The notes under the pieces: generated by a model
Database searches by the model: none
What the model was told of the DNA's origin: nothing
Seen by the model: the letters and a program-made list of their open reading frames with translations, nothing else
In this document: positions 18,820-27,629 of the stretch, piece after piece
Numbering within the stretch: position 1 is the stretch's first letter
How the letters are laid out: the number at the start of each line of letters is the position of its first letter
Source of the DNA: Chlorobiaceae bacterium
GTDB taxonomy: Bacteria > Bacteroidota > Chlorobiia > Chlorobiales > Chlorobiaceae
Length of the DNA: 47,290 bases
NCBI GenBank assembly: GCA_013334435.1
Contig: JAAXXP010000002.1
Span: 14,468 to 61,757, forward strand
Direction: 5' to 3'
Position numbers and translations under genes: made by a program

Positions 18820-20523
18820 TTAATAGGTTCTTTCCTGAAGTTCATACCTGCCCATGGACACAGGCTTTTCGCCCAGCCTCACCCCGTTTCTGTCGAGAGT
18901 CGCCAGGGTATGCTTGTGCCATTTCTCGTCATCCCTTACCGGAAAATCGGTGCGCGTATGCGAACCGCGGCTCTCTTCACGGGCAAGCGCTCCTGATGCG
19001 ACGGTTTCAGCAAGATCAAGCATGTTTTTCAGTTCAAGAACCTGAAGCAGGTTGGTATTGAATATATCGCTGGTGTCGAAAACACGGATATGCCTGAAAC
19101 GCTCACTGAGTGCAGCGAGATCTTCGATGCCTTTCCGGATCTTCGATGCCTCACGGTAGATGCCGACATTCATGCCGAGCGTCTGGCCAAGCTCCTCCCG
19201 GAGAGTGCCGTAACGCTCGAAGTGGCCTGACGGGCGCATATAACTCCGGAGCGCTGCTTCCGTATCCTTGAGTTCTTCTGCGCCGATCTGTGCGGGCTCG
19301 AATCTGCGCGCCTCCTCGGCGGCAGTCCGTCCGGCCAGACGGCCGAAAACAAGAATGTCGAGCAGCGAGTTTCCTCCGAGACGGTTGGCTCCGTGTACCG
19401 AAACACAGGCGCACTCACCGGCGGCATAGACGCCGTCCATGACGGTTCTGCCGAAATTGTCGGTATCGATGCCGCCCATCGAATAGTGAGCCGTAGGCCT
19501 TACCGGAATAGGCTCTTCGATGGGGTCCACGCCCTCGAAATACATCGACATCTCGCGAATCTGCGGAAGCCTTGACATGATAAGGTCGGCCCCGAGATGG
19601 GTCAGGTCGAGATGCACGTATTTGCCTGCGGGGCTGTCGAAACCCCGTCCCTGCAGAATTTCGGTCTCGATCGACCGGGAAACGAGATCTCTGGGCCCGA
19701 GCTCCATTTTTTCAGGCGCATATCTCGACATGAACCGCTCGCCTGCGGCATTGACAAGATAGCCGCCTTCGCCCCTGGCGCCTTCGGTTACCAGAAGCCC
19801 GCTCTTTCTCAGACCGGTGGGATGGAACTGCACGAACTCCATATCCTTGAGCGGAATACCCGCCCGGTAGGCTATGGCCTGTCCGTCGCCGGTATTGCCG
19901 GCTGCATTGCTCGAACGGTTCCAGTACATTTTGGCGTAGCCTCCGGTTGCGAAAACAACCGTCCTTGCAGGAAATGCCTCGACCTTGCCGGTCTTGATGT
20001 TCAGGGCGATAAGCCCTTTCATGCGGCTGCCGTTGACCGACAGCTGCAGGGCAAAATACTCATTGAAAAAAAAGACCCCTTTTTTCAGACACTGTTCGTA
20101 AAGGGTCTGCAGAATGGTATGCCCGGTCTTGTCGGCACAGTAGCAGCAGCGCGGCCGGCCGGCGCCGCCGAAAGGACGCTGGGCGATCGTGTTGTCCTCA
20201 AGCCGCGACCAGGGCGTTCCGATGTTGTCAAGCTCACGAATGATTTTCGGCGCCTCGGAACAGAGTATCTCTACGGCATCCTGATCTGCAAGGTAGTCGC
20301 TGCCCTTGATGGTATCGAAAATATGCAGTTCGACCGTATCGTCCTTTGCCGTGTTGGCAAGAGCCGCGTTGGCGCCCCCCTGGGCTGCGGATGTATGGGA
20401 ACGGTTGGGATAGACTTTGGACAACACGGCAATATTGAGCGCCGGATTGGTTTTCATGGCTTCCATCGCCGCATACAAACCGGCGCCTCCGCCTCCGACG
20501 ATAACAATATCAAATGGTTTCAT
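18820..20523 (-). CDS. sdhA: Succinate dehydrogenase / fumarate reductase flavoprotein subunit
   Basis: Catalytic flavoprotein (567 aa) that interconverts fumarate and succinate. It has the N-terminal dinucleotide fold DIVIVGGGGAGLYAAMEA and RSHTSAAQGG, in which His43 is the expected covalent FAD attachment residue. It also has HPTGL and TEGARGEGGYLVNAAGERFM in the active-site region, and RPTAHYSMGGI with GANRLGGNSLLD in the capping/FAD region. It is first of the sdhA-sdhB-sdhE operon. A GAGATAAGAG purine-rich stretch precedes the ATG. The direction of catalysis in vivo cannot be read from the sequence, but reductive use fits this phylum. Confidence 0.95.
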   Translation of the reverse strand: MKPFDIVIVGGGGAGLYAAMEAMKTNPALNIAVLSKVYPNRSHTSAAQGGANAALANTAKDDTVELHIFDTIKGSDYLADQDAVEILCSEAPKIIRELDNIGTPWSRLEDNTIAQRPFGGAGRPRCCYCADKTGHTILQTLYEQCLKKGVFFFNEYFALQLSVNGSRMKGLIALNIKTGKVEAFPARTVVFATGGYAKMYWNRSSNAAGNTGDGQAIAYRAGIPLKDMEFVQFHPTGLRKSGLLVTEGARGEGGYLVNAAGERFMSRYAPEKMELGPRDLVSRSIETEILQGRGFDSPAGKYVHLDLTHLGADLIMSRLPQIREMSMYFEGVDPIEEPIPVRPTAHYSMGGIDTDNFGRTVMDGVYAAGECACVSVHGANRLGGNSLLDILVFGRLAGRTAAEEARRFEPAQIGAEELKDTEAALRSYMRPSGHFERYGTLREELGQTLGMNVGIYREASKIRKGIEDLAALSERFRHIRVFDTSDIFNTNLLQVLELKNMLDLAETVASGALAREESRGSHTRTDFPVRDDEKWHKHTLATLDRNGVRLGEKPVSMGRYELQERTY

Positions 20524-20658
20524 ACGCTCTTATCTCGTTATGAAGCTGCAGAACAGATTCAGTGAATGTAAGAAGGGCTGCAGAAGGGGCAGTACCCTGC
20601 AGGTTGAATGATTTGTCTCTTGTGAAGAGGAGAGAGACGGCAAGACAACAGCGAGCGG

Positions 20659-21105
20659 TTACAGCGCTACATGGTCGTCATGGACAGGAAGCTCTTCGAC
20701 AGCGTGGAGGACATCGGTCATGTTCAGCACGCCGAGTACCTTGTCGTTTTCCATGACGGTAAGCCGTCTGACATTGGTTCTCTTCATCAGACGGAGAGCG
20801 TACTTGACTCTGAGTGCGGGATTGATACTGATGATCGGCTTGCTCATGATCTGAAAAACCGGAGTGTTCCATGGATCGCGATGCACGTCTTCGCCGGGAT
20901 CGATAACTTTTTCGAGAATATCCTTTTCGGTGACAATACCGTAGCAGTCGTCTTCATTGCGGGGCTCGACAACCAGGCCGCTCTGCTTTGTGCTTTTCAT
21001 GATCTGCAGCGCCTCGGCAACCGTACAACTGCCTTTGATCGTCTTAAAATCTTTCTGCATCAAAGCCGAAACCGGGAGAGTCCGCAGTGTTATAAGCTGA
21101 TCCAT
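20659..21105 (-). CDS. CBS-domain pair protein
   Basis: Stand-alone Bateman module of 148 aa with two CBS domains: about 12-75 ([20 protein letters not shown] to [11 protein letters not shown]) and about 85-140 ([15 protein letters not shown] to [12 protein letters not shown]). Such proteins usually bind adenine nucleotides and regulate partners, but no partner domain is fused here. A good Shine-Dalgarno (AGAGGGA) precedes the ATG. It sits upstream of sdhA with a 135-bp gap, so it may or may not share a transcript with it. Confidence 0.85.
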   Translation of the reverse strand: MDQLITLRTLPVSALMQKDFKTIKGSCTVAEALQIMKSTKQSGLVVEPRNEDDCYGIVTEKDILEKVIDPGEDVHRDPWNTPVFQIMSKPIISINPALRVKYALRLMKRTNVRRLTVMENDKVLGVLNMTDVLHAVEELPVHDDHVAL

Positions 21106-21212
21106 AGAAATTCCCTCTGATTAAAAAAAGGACAAAACGCCCATTATTATTGGAAAAAAGGCAACTCGCAAAGAGTGCCGGGACTATGTCTGAAAAATCT
21201 GGATAGGAAGGG

Positions 21213-21228
21213 AGGCCCGTCAGGGCCT
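21213..21228. repeat. GC-rich hairpin between the efflux operon and the CBS gene
   Basis: AGGCCC (21213-21218) and GGGCCT (21223-21228) form a 6-bp stem with a 4-base loop, 56 bp downstream of the MBL-fold gene stop. No U tract follows on the minus strand, so it is at most a weak terminator. Confidence 0.4.
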
Positions 21229-21283
21229 ATACGCAAAAAAAGCAACTTAACAATATAGAAAATCAGCCGGAAGGAGACAAAAA

Positions 21284-21925
21284 TTATTTTATGCCGTGAG
21301 CTTTTTTGAAGGCGGCCCAGTTGTTTTTCAGGGCGATGAATGCGTTGAGATCGGGCTGCAGGAGAAAGGGGTTCGAAGCCTTTTCATCCCCGAGCGTGGT
21401 GATGGGCCGCTCCCCGTAATCATGCCCGGGATAAACCGTGGTGGAAGGCGGCAGTTCTTTCAGCAGCCGGCGCAGCGAGTCATATTCGGCGGCGGCTTCC
21501 TCCCCGGAACAGGTGCCCCCGACCTTTCCGGTAAAGAGCGTATCACCGGTAAAAAGCGCATCGCCCGCGTGAAGGCAGATGGAGTCAGGAGTATGACCGG
21601 GAGTATGGAGAATATGCACGCTAAGCGAGCCGAGCGGGAAAAGCGCTCCATCTTCCACCCTCGTCCCCGTCAGAGGGCAGATATCCCCGTAAAGCAGCGG
21701 ATGAAGACCGGTCAGGCGCGCCATCTCTTCGTTGCCGTTGGTATGGTCGGCGTGAGAGTGGGTGGAAAAAACATAACGGACCCTGTAGCCGTGCCCTGCC
21801 GCGAAATCGGCAATGGAACGGGGATCCCAGGAGGCATCGACGACCAGCGCATCCCCCGAGTGTTCATCAGCGGCAAGATAGCCGAAATTCCTGTCGCCCC
21901 CCGTGCGGAACTGTTTGACGATCAT
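21284..21925 (-). CDS. Metallo-beta-lactamase-fold hydrolase (glyoxalase II / ETHE1-like)
   Basis: MBL-fold hydrolase of 213 aa with the dinuclear metal motif THSHADH near residue 55, [10 protein letters not shown] (second His), FTGDTLF (bridging Asp) and YPGHDYG near the end. The overall pattern fits the glyoxalase II / ETHE1 persulfide dioxygenase group. Sequence alone does not separate a thioester hydrolase from a persulfide dioxygenase, and the segment after the bridging Asp (GKVGG) looks more like the hydroxyacylglutathione-hydrolase-like branch. It is the last gene of the six-gene operon headed by the CsoR-family sensor, 21 bp after the PII-like gene. Confidence 0.85.
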   Translation of the reverse strand: MIVKQFRTGGDRNFGYLAADEHSGDALVVDASWDPRSIADFAAGHGYRVRYVFSTHSHADHTNGNEEMARLTGLHPLLYGDICPLTGTRVEDGALFPLGSLSVHILHTPGHTPDSICLHAGDALFTGDTLFTGKVGGTCSGEEAAAEYDSLRRLLKELPPSTTVYPGHDYGERPITTLGDEKASNPFLLQPDLNAFIALKNNWAAFKKAHGIK

Positions 21926-21946
21926 GGATATCCTTTGGGTTGCCTG

Positions 21947-22255
21947 TCAGGCGGTTTTTTCGACATTCATGAGAAAAGCCCTTGCCGGAAAATCCCGGTC
22001 GACGGCAATGGGGTTCGTTTCGAGTTCCTCCATGATCGCTTCCGCCTTGTCGTCGTCGAGCACGGCGAAACAGAGCGACGAGTAGGTGCCGATCATCTCA
22101 TCGGAAGGCCACCAGGGCTGCTGGGTTCCCGTTTTGCGGTCGCAGTTGCACCCGCGGATAGAGACATTGCTGAACATGTGCACCTGAAACTTCCTGAACA
22201 GGGCACGGACCATCGGCCGGGTCTCTTCATGACCCATAATCGCTATGAATTTCAT
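21947..22255 (-). CDS. Small PII/CutA-like protein in RND operon
   Basis: A 102-aa soluble protein beginning [20 protein letters not shown]. The alternating beta-alpha-beta pattern, the early helix after strand one and a second beta strand (SLCFAVLDDDKAEAIMEELE) suggest a ferredoxin-like fold of the PII/CutA type. A CNCD cysteine pair (near residue 36) could bind a ligand or metal. Its ATG overlaps the permease stop by 4 bp (ATGA), so it is translationally coupled to the RND permease. Small PII-like proteins of unknown function are known beside RND transporters. The family call is by fold impression only. Confidence 0.6.
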   Translation of the reverse strand: MKFIAIMGHEETRPMVRALFRKFQVHMFSNVSIRGCNCDRKTGTQQPWWPSDEMIGTYSSLCFAVLDDDKAEAIMEELETNPIAVDRDFPARAFLMNVEKTA

Positions 22256-25200
22256 GGTTTATTCGCCTCCTGCACCGGTTTTTCCGATTTTTTTTCAGTG
22301 ATATAATAGACCAGAGGAACGACAACAAGCGTCAGGACGGTCGAGAGAATCCCCCCCCAGATCATCGAAATGGCCAGTCCCTGAAATATCGGATCGAAAA
22401 GCATGATCACCGATCCGATAACCACAGCCCCGGAGGTCAGAATGATCGGACGCGTCCGCACCGCTGCAGATTCGATGATCGCCTGTTTAAGTTCGGTACC
22501 CTCTTCCCTCCGGATCTGGATAAAGTCGATCAGAAGAACGGAATTTCTCACCATGATGCCGGCAAGGGCGATCATGCCGATCATGCTTGTGGCGGTAAAA
22601 AACGCGCCGTGAATGAAGTGGCCGGGAATGATGCCCACAAGACTCAGCGGAATGGAGATCATCATGATGAGCGGCGTCTTGAACGACTGGAACCAGCCCA
22701 CGATCAGGAGATAGATGATGACCAGCACCACGGCGAAAGCCGTACCGAGATCCCTGAACACCTCGAAGGTTATCTGCCACTCCCCGTCCCATTTCATGGC
22801 GAGTCTATCCTCGACGGCAGGATTCGAGGTATAGAGCGGGTTGATGCTGTAACCGCCGGGAACCTTGATCTGCCGGATTTTTTTGTCCATGTCGAGCATG
22901 GCGTAGACCGGGCTTTCCGTCGCACCGGCAACATCGGCCGTTACATAGAGCACCCGGCGGAGATCCTTGCGGTAGATGCTCTTGTCCTGTATTTTTTCCT
23001 CGACCTTCACCAGCTCCGACAGCGGAATCATCTCTCCGGCGCGCAGACGGGTGGTGAGGGACCCCATTCCCTGCGACTGGACAAAGATGCCGGAAAGATC
23101 CCTGAGAGAGGTCCGGTCGGCTTGAGGCAGCCGCACCTGTATCATGACCGGCTCCTTGACATTCTGCGTATGCAGCACACCGACATCCATGCCGCTGAGC
23201 GACATGCGCAGCGTCTGGGCGATCTGCTCGGTGGAGACGCCGCGAAACGCCGCCCGCTCCTTGTTGACCACCAGGTTGTAGACCTTCTGGTCGTCCTCCA
23301 GAAGCCAGTCGACATCAACCACGCCCGGAGTCTCGGAAAAAACCCGCTTAACCTCTTTTGCAAGCGCGATCTGCTCTTTCTGCGAAGGTCCGTATATCTC
23401 CGCCACGATGGTCGAGAGCACCGGAGGGCCTGGAGGAATTTCCACAATTTTCGCATTGCCACCGTACTTCAGGGCGATCTTCTGGACTCCGGAACGGACC
23501 CTTTTGGCGATATCGTGGCTCTGGTCCTTGCGCTCTCCCTTATGGACAAGATTGACCTGAATGTCGGCAAGATTGGATGCCTGACGCAGATAGTAGTGGC
23601 GGACGAGGCCGTTGAAATTTATCGGCGCACTGGTTCCGACATAGTACTGGTAGCTGCTGACCTCCGGCACCGTTTTCAGATATGCTGAAATCTCCTTGGC
23701 AACCCTTGCCGTCCGTTCCAGGGCGGTGCCTTCCGGCATATCGACGATAACCTGGAACTCGTTCTTGTTGTCGAACGGCAGCATTTTCATCTGCACGGCT
23801 TTAAGCGGTATCAGGATGATCGCGCCGGCAAGCAGCAGACCGACTCCGGCAAATGCAATCAGACGCATGAAGCTGTTGTCGAGCAGCGGAGAGAGAATCT
23901 TTTCAAACAGCCTGTAGTACCCGGTCTTCGTGATATCATACTCCGCATGCCCTCCGTCCTCTACTTTCAGCAGTCTGTAGGAAAGCCACGGGGTTACGAT
24001 CAGGGCGATCAGGAGCGAAAAGATCATGGCCAGCGAAGCTCCGATCGGCATCGGACTCATGTATGGGCCCATCAGTCCGGAAACGAACACCATCGGCAGC
24101 ACGGCGGCGATAACCGTAAAGGTTGCCAGAATCGTGGGATTGCCGACCTCGCTGACCGCCGTTATGGCCGCCTGCAGTTTCGGCTGACGCTTCATGGCGA
24201 AATGGCGGTGAATGTTCTCGGCAATGATGATCGAGTCATCGACAACGATACCGGTCACGAAAATCAGTGCGAAAAGCGTCACCCGGTTCAGGGAGTAATC
24301 GAACAGGTAATAAACAAGAAGGGTCAGGGCGAAGGTAATCGGCACGGAAACGAAATTCACCAGCGCGCCCCGCCATCCAAGGAAAAGACCCACGACGATC
24401 GTCACCGCAACAATGGCGATGATGAGATGTTCGAGCAGCGTGAACACCTTCTCCGTCGCACTCTCGCCGTAGTTCCTTGTTTCGGTAACGGTAATGGAGG
24501 CCGGGATGACCGATCCCTTGAGCTGATCGACCTTGGCAACAACCTTTTCGGCAAGCACCGAGGCATCGGCTCCCTTGCGCTTCGCCACCGTCAGGGTGAC
24601 GGCCGGATATTCGCCGCGGTCTTTGGACTCCGAAGCCGATCCCCAGCCGAAAAAGTTGTAGTTGCTGACCTCTTCGGGCCCATCGACAATACGGGCGACA
24701 CTGCTCAGGTAGACCGGCGATGCGCCGTAAATACCGACAACGATGTTGCCGACATCTGAGGCGCTTTCCAGGAAACTACCCGAGCGGACAAGAATTTCGC
24801 TGTTCTGCTGCCTGAAATCACCGGAAGGCATCTGGCTGTTTGCCATCTGCACCTGGCGGGCGATCTGCAGGGCGCTTACGTTGTACTGCAGCAGCTTCTG
24901 CTTGTCCAGAAGAATGCGCACCTGTCGCCTGAGCCCCCCCTTGATGTCGACGTCGCCTATATTTTCGGTCTTTTTCAGTTCATCGGCAACATCCATGGCG
25001 GTCTTTCTGAGCTGATAGGGGTCCCTGCTCTTGCTCCACATGGTCAGGTTCAGCACCGGAACATCGTCGATGGCCACCTTTTTCATGAGCGGCATCTGTA
25101 CCCCCTGAGGCATCTTGTCCATGTTCTTCATGAGGGTTGCCCAGAGCTTGACCATGCTCTCCTCGGTATTCTGACCCACGTCGAAGCGAACCGTCACCAG

Positions 25201-25482
25201 CGCAAAATCCGGCATGGAGGTTGAATAGACATAGTCAACGCCGGGAATTTCGGTCAGCGAACGCTCGAACGGCTTGGCGACACGTTCTTCGACCTCGGAG
25301 GGGGGCGCACCGGGATAGGGAATGTAGATGTCCACCATCGGAACGACAATCTGCGGTTCCTCCTCCCTCGGCGTCATGAACGTTGCGATCACGCCTACAA
25401 GAAGCGAGGCCACCATCAGAAGCGGCGTTATCTTCGAGTTGATGAACTGCCTGGCAAGCCTGCCTGCAATACCTTCATTCAT
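22252..25482 (-). CDS. RND efflux transporter permease (HAE-like)
   Basis: Inner-membrane proton-driven RND pump (1076 aa). TM1 is near residues 20-38, and TM2-6 and TM8-12 flank two large periplasmic loops, as in AcrB. The TM4 segment [15 protein letters not shown] carries the Asp pair Asp415-Asp416, which matches the hydrophobe/amphiphile (HAE) type. Metal pumps of the CzcA/CusA type usually have a single Asp there. [12 protein letters not shown] and [24 protein letters not shown] are typical RND stretches. It overlaps the short adaptor gene by 8 bp and the PII-like gene by 4 bp. Substrate unknown. Confidence 0.93.
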   Translation of the reverse strand: MNEGIAGRLARQFINSKITPLLMVASLLVGVIATFMTPREEEPQIVVPMVDIYIPYPGAPPSEVEERVAKPFERSLTEIPGVDYVYSTSMPDFALVTVRFDVGQNTEESMVKLWATLMKNMDKMPQGVQMPLMKKVAIDDVPVLNLTMWSKSRDPYQLRKTAMDVADELKKTENIGDVDIKGGLRRQVRILLDKQKLLQYNVSALQIARQVQMANSQMPSGDFRQQNSEILVRSGSFLESASDVGNIVVGIYGASPVYLSSVARIVDGPEEVSNYNFFGWGSASESKDRGEYPAVTLTVAKRKGADASVLAEKVVAKVDQLKGSVIPASITVTETRNYGESATEKVFTLLEHLIIAIVAVTIVVGLFLGWRGALVNFVSVPITFALTLLVYYLFDYSLNRVTLFALIFVTGIVVDDSIIIAENIHRHFAMKRQPKLQAAITAVSEVGNPTILATFTVIAAVLPMVFVSGLMGPYMSPMPIGASLAMIFSLLIALIVTPWLSYRLLKVEDGGHAEYDITKTGYYRLFEKILSPLLDNSFMRLIAFAGVGLLLAGAIILIPLKAVQMKMLPFDNKNEFQVIVDMPEGTALERTARVAKEISAYLKTVPEVSSYQYYVGTSAPINFNGLVRHYYLRQASNLADIQVNLVHKGERKDQSHDIAKRVRSGVQKIALKYGGNAKIVEIPPGPPVLSTIVAEIYGPSQKEQIALAKEVKRVFSETPGVVDVDWLLEDDQKVYNLVVNKERAAFRGVSTEQIAQTLRMSLSGMDVGVLHTQNVKEPVMIQVRLPQADRTSLRDLSGIFVQSQGMGSLTTRLRAGEMIPLSELVKVEEKIQDKSIYRKDLRRVLYVTADVAGATESPVYAMLDMDKKIRQIKVPGGYSINPLYTSNPAVEDRLAMKWDGEWQITFEVFRDLGTAFAVVLVIIYLLIVGWFQSFKTPLIMMISIPLSLVGIIPGHFIHGAFFTATSMIGMIALAGIMVRNSVLLIDFIQIRREEGTELKQAIIESAAVRTRPIILTSGAVVIGSVIMLFDPIFQGLAISMIWGGILSTVLTLVVVPLVYYITEKKSEKPVQEANKP

Positions 25483-25930
25483 TGGACTGAATCTCTTTTG
25501 TTTCTGAAACCTGCTCTTTCACCAGCGCTCCCTCCCGGAGCGACCGGTTATACCTGCCGACAATCCTCTCTCCCGCATCGAGACCTCCGAGAATGACAAC
25601 TGAACCGTTGACGGTACGGCCGGTCCGTACCCACCGAACGGTAAGCCGATCCTCGCCGTCAACGACATAAACCCCTGCCAGCTCCCCCTGGTGAAACACC
25701 GCTCCTCCGGGAACGGTGAGCGTTGACGTTCCCTCACGGCCGGAACTCTCCCCGACGGTAACAATGCTTTCCACCGCCAAGGGAGTGGCCGGCTTCACGA
25801 TTGCCTGAGACGCCGGCTCCTCTTTTCCGCACCCCGTCACAATGCCGAAGAGTACGGCAAAAAGAAACAGTCTGATCATCCTTATATCCATAATGCTCAA
25901 TCCGGTTTCCCGTCCGTTTATGATAAACAT
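25475..25930 (-). CDS. Very short RND adaptor-like lipoprotein
   Basis: In the position where an RND periplasmic adaptor (usually 350-400 aa) is expected, only 151 codons are open. A signal peptide with lipobox IVTGC (Cys34 from the first ATG; Met14 or Met18 are alternative starts) is followed by about 30 residues. Then comes a segment resembling the C-terminal membrane-proximal domain of adaptors: TVPGGAVFHQGELAGVYVV, VRTGRTVNGSVVILGGLDAGERIV and LREGALV. The alpha-hairpin, lipoyl and beta-barrel domains that reach TolC are absent. There is no stop or frameshift, so it looks like a clean in-frame deletion or a purpose-built mini-adaptor. It is 12 bp after tolC and overlaps the permease by 8 bp. 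Confidence 0.75.
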   Translation of the reverse strand: MFIINGRETGLSIMDIRMIRLFLFAVLFGIVTGCGKEEPASQAIVKPATPLAVESIVTVGESSGREGTSTLTVPGGAVFHQGELAGVYVVDGEDRLTVRWVRTGRTVNGSVVILGGLDAGERIVGRYNRSLREGALVKEQVSETKEIQSNE

Positions 25931-25942
25931 TCAGCTGTTGCG

Positions 25943-27268
25943 CTATTTTCCCGAGTAGTAGTCGTACTCGCTTCTGGCTATGCAGAAGTCGTGGCGCGCC
26001 TGGTTGAGGCGCAGCTTCGCATAGGTGTAGGCTCCTTCACGCATCAGCAGCTCGAAGGTCATGGCCATACCGGTTTTGAACTGGGTTCCGATATAATCGA
26101 GACTCACCCGCGCCTCCTCGAGCGCCTGCTGGGCAACGGCCATTCTGGCCTTGGCCGTTTTCATTTCACGAGCAGCTTTCCTGATCTCCGCAAGACTGCC
26201 GCTGCGGGCCGCCTCGTAAGAGTATCGCGCTTCGAGCTCCCTTGCTTTCGCTTCCTGGATACGGCCTTCCGAGGCCATGCCGTCGAAAATATCCCACTGC
26301 ATGTTCACCCCCATCGACCAGCTCGAACCGCCGCTGAAAACATTGTCGCTGTGCAGGTCGGTTCTGAGAAAACCGTTCACTCTCGGAAGCCTCGATGCCC
26401 TTGCCATATCTCCCTGCTGCCGGGCGATCTCCCGGTAGGTCTGCATGGCCATGAGGTCGGACCGGTTTTCAGGCACTGCCGCCTCATCGACCGAAGGCAC
26501 TCCCTTGCCGACAACGAAATCGCCGGAAGGAATGACGTTGACGTCCTGCTCGAGATTCAGCAGCACTTTAAGGGCGTCGGTCGCATTCTTTATGGCGTCG
26601 TGAAGCATGAGTTTCTGCTCGTTGAGCTCGGCAAGCCTCACCTCGGTGGAAAGTTTGTCGGATTTTGTCAGCAGCCCCACACTATACGCTTTCGCCGCCT
26701 CGCGGCTGTGCCCGCTCATGGTGCCAATGGACTGGTCGATGGCCTCGATGTTTTTCCGGGCGAGGATCAGGCCGTAATAAACCTTGCTGACCTGCAGCTC
26801 AATGGCTTCCGCCGTTCTTGCCGTCATGAGCTCCTGGGCCTTCTTTGAGGTCGAAGCGACCTTGCGGCCAATTGCCGCATCGGCGTTGAATATGGGCTGT
26901 ATAACCTGCAGCGACGTATTGAAGTCGTTGATCGTATCGGCGTTGTTGAGTTTTTCAGGATTGAAATCGGCCATCGTGACACTGTTCTGCTGCAGCTTCA
27001 GAACAAGTGCCGCGCCTGGATCGTTGGTCACAAGAAAGGTCTCAGACAGCGTTACTTTCGGCAGGTAGGACTGGCGGGACTGGGTGATTTTCGCCTCGGC
27101 CTGGTCAACCCTGCTGCGTGCCGCCCTGATCGTGTAATTGTTTTCACGGGCCATGCGCACCGCATCTTCAAGCGAAAGCCTCACGGTTCTGCTGCCTGCA
27201 GCTGCCTGGCCGGGCGAGAGAAGCGCTCCGCACAGACAGATACCGGTCAGTACCTGGTATACCTTCAT
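25943..27268 (-). CDS. TolC-family outer membrane efflux protein
   Basis: Outer-membrane channel subunit (441 aa). A signal peptide (MKVYQVLTGICLCGALL..., cleavage near QAAAG) precedes two repeats of the TolC helical-barrel unit. LSLEDAVRMARENNYTI and RSRVDQAEAKITQSRQSYLP mark the first, and the second ends in LNQARHDFCIARSEYDYYSG. It lies 6 bp after the CsoR-family gene and before the short adaptor, so it should supply the exit duct for the RND pump. Confidence 0.9.
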   Translation of the reverse strand: MKVYQVLTGICLCGALLSPGQAAAGSRTVRLSLEDAVRMARENNYTIRAARSRVDQAEAKITQSRQSYLPKVTLSETFLVTNDPGAALVLKLQQNSVTMADFNPEKLNNADTINDFNTSLQVIQPIFNADAAIGRKVASTSKKAQELMTARTAEAIELQVSKVYYGLILARKNIEAIDQSIGTMSGHSREAAKAYSVGLLTKSDKLSTEVRLAELNEQKLMLHDAIKNATDALKVLLNLEQDVNVIPSGDFVVGKGVPSVDEAAVPENRSDLMAMQTYREIARQQGDMARASRLPRVNGFLRTDLHSDNVFSGGSSWSMGVNMQWDIFDGMASEGRIQEAKARELEARYSYEAARSGSLAEIRKAAREMKTAKARMAVAQQALEEARVSLDYIGTQFKTGMAMTFELLMREGAYTYAKLRLNQARHDFCIARSEYDYYSGK

Positions 27269-27274
27269 GGTGTT

Positions 27275-27505
27275 TTACTGTTTTGAGATGAGTTTTAAAA
27301 TCCGTGCCACATTTTCCGAGTCGTTACGGCTCATGCACTCTTTCAGACTTCTGTCGAGAACAAGGGAATAGGTCTTGTCAAGCGCGGCTTTTGCTGCCTG
27401 AAACTGTATGATGACCTTTTCACATCCCTGCGAGCTCTCGATCATCCTGACAAGAGCCTCTACCTGACCGGCTACCTTTTTCAGCCGTACAATCACATCG
27501 TCCAT
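27275..27505 (-). CDS. CsoR/CstR-family transcriptional repressor
   Basis: An all-helical DUF156 regulator of 76 aa: VIVRLKKVAGQVEALVRMIE, then ALDKTYSLVLDRSLKEC. Cys28 and Cys57 are 29 residues apart, the same spacing as the ligand cysteines of copper sensor CsoR (36/65) and persulfide sensor CstR (31/60). The position of the CsoR copper-ligand His, four residues before the second Cys, is Ser53 here. Copper sensing is therefore unlikely and a thiol-based, CstR-like input more so. I start at the ATG at 27505; upstream codons in frame are not conserved. It heads the operon and has a perfect operator-like palindrome 63 bp upstream. Confidence 0.88.
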   Translation of the reverse strand: MDDVIVRLKKVAGQVEALVRMIESSQGCEKVIIQFQAAKAALDKTYSLVLDRSLKECMSRNDSENVARILKLISKQ

Positions 27506-27547
27506 ACGCTTCAAGCCCTTTTGATGAAAAACATCGCATAAATCTGC

Positions 27548-27596
27548 ATACCCGGCGCCGGCATACCTATACCCGGTTAGGGTATAAAAAGTACAA
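27548..27596 (-). promoter_or_regulatory. CsoR-type operator and promoter region
   Basis: TATACCC (27568-27574) and GGGTATA (27580-27586) form a perfect 7-bp inverted repeat around a 5-bp spacer. Two more ATACC half-sites (27548 and 27563) lie beside it on the gene side. On the minus strand a possible -35 TTGTAC (27596-27591) and -10 TATAGG (27571-27566, 19-bp spacing) flank or overlap the palindrome, so bound repressor would block RNA polymerase. TACCC/GGGTA inverted repeats are typical of CsoR-family operators. Confidence 0.6.
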
Positions 27597-27629
27597 AAAA
27601 AAGTATTAAAAGCCAAAAGAGGGAACTGC

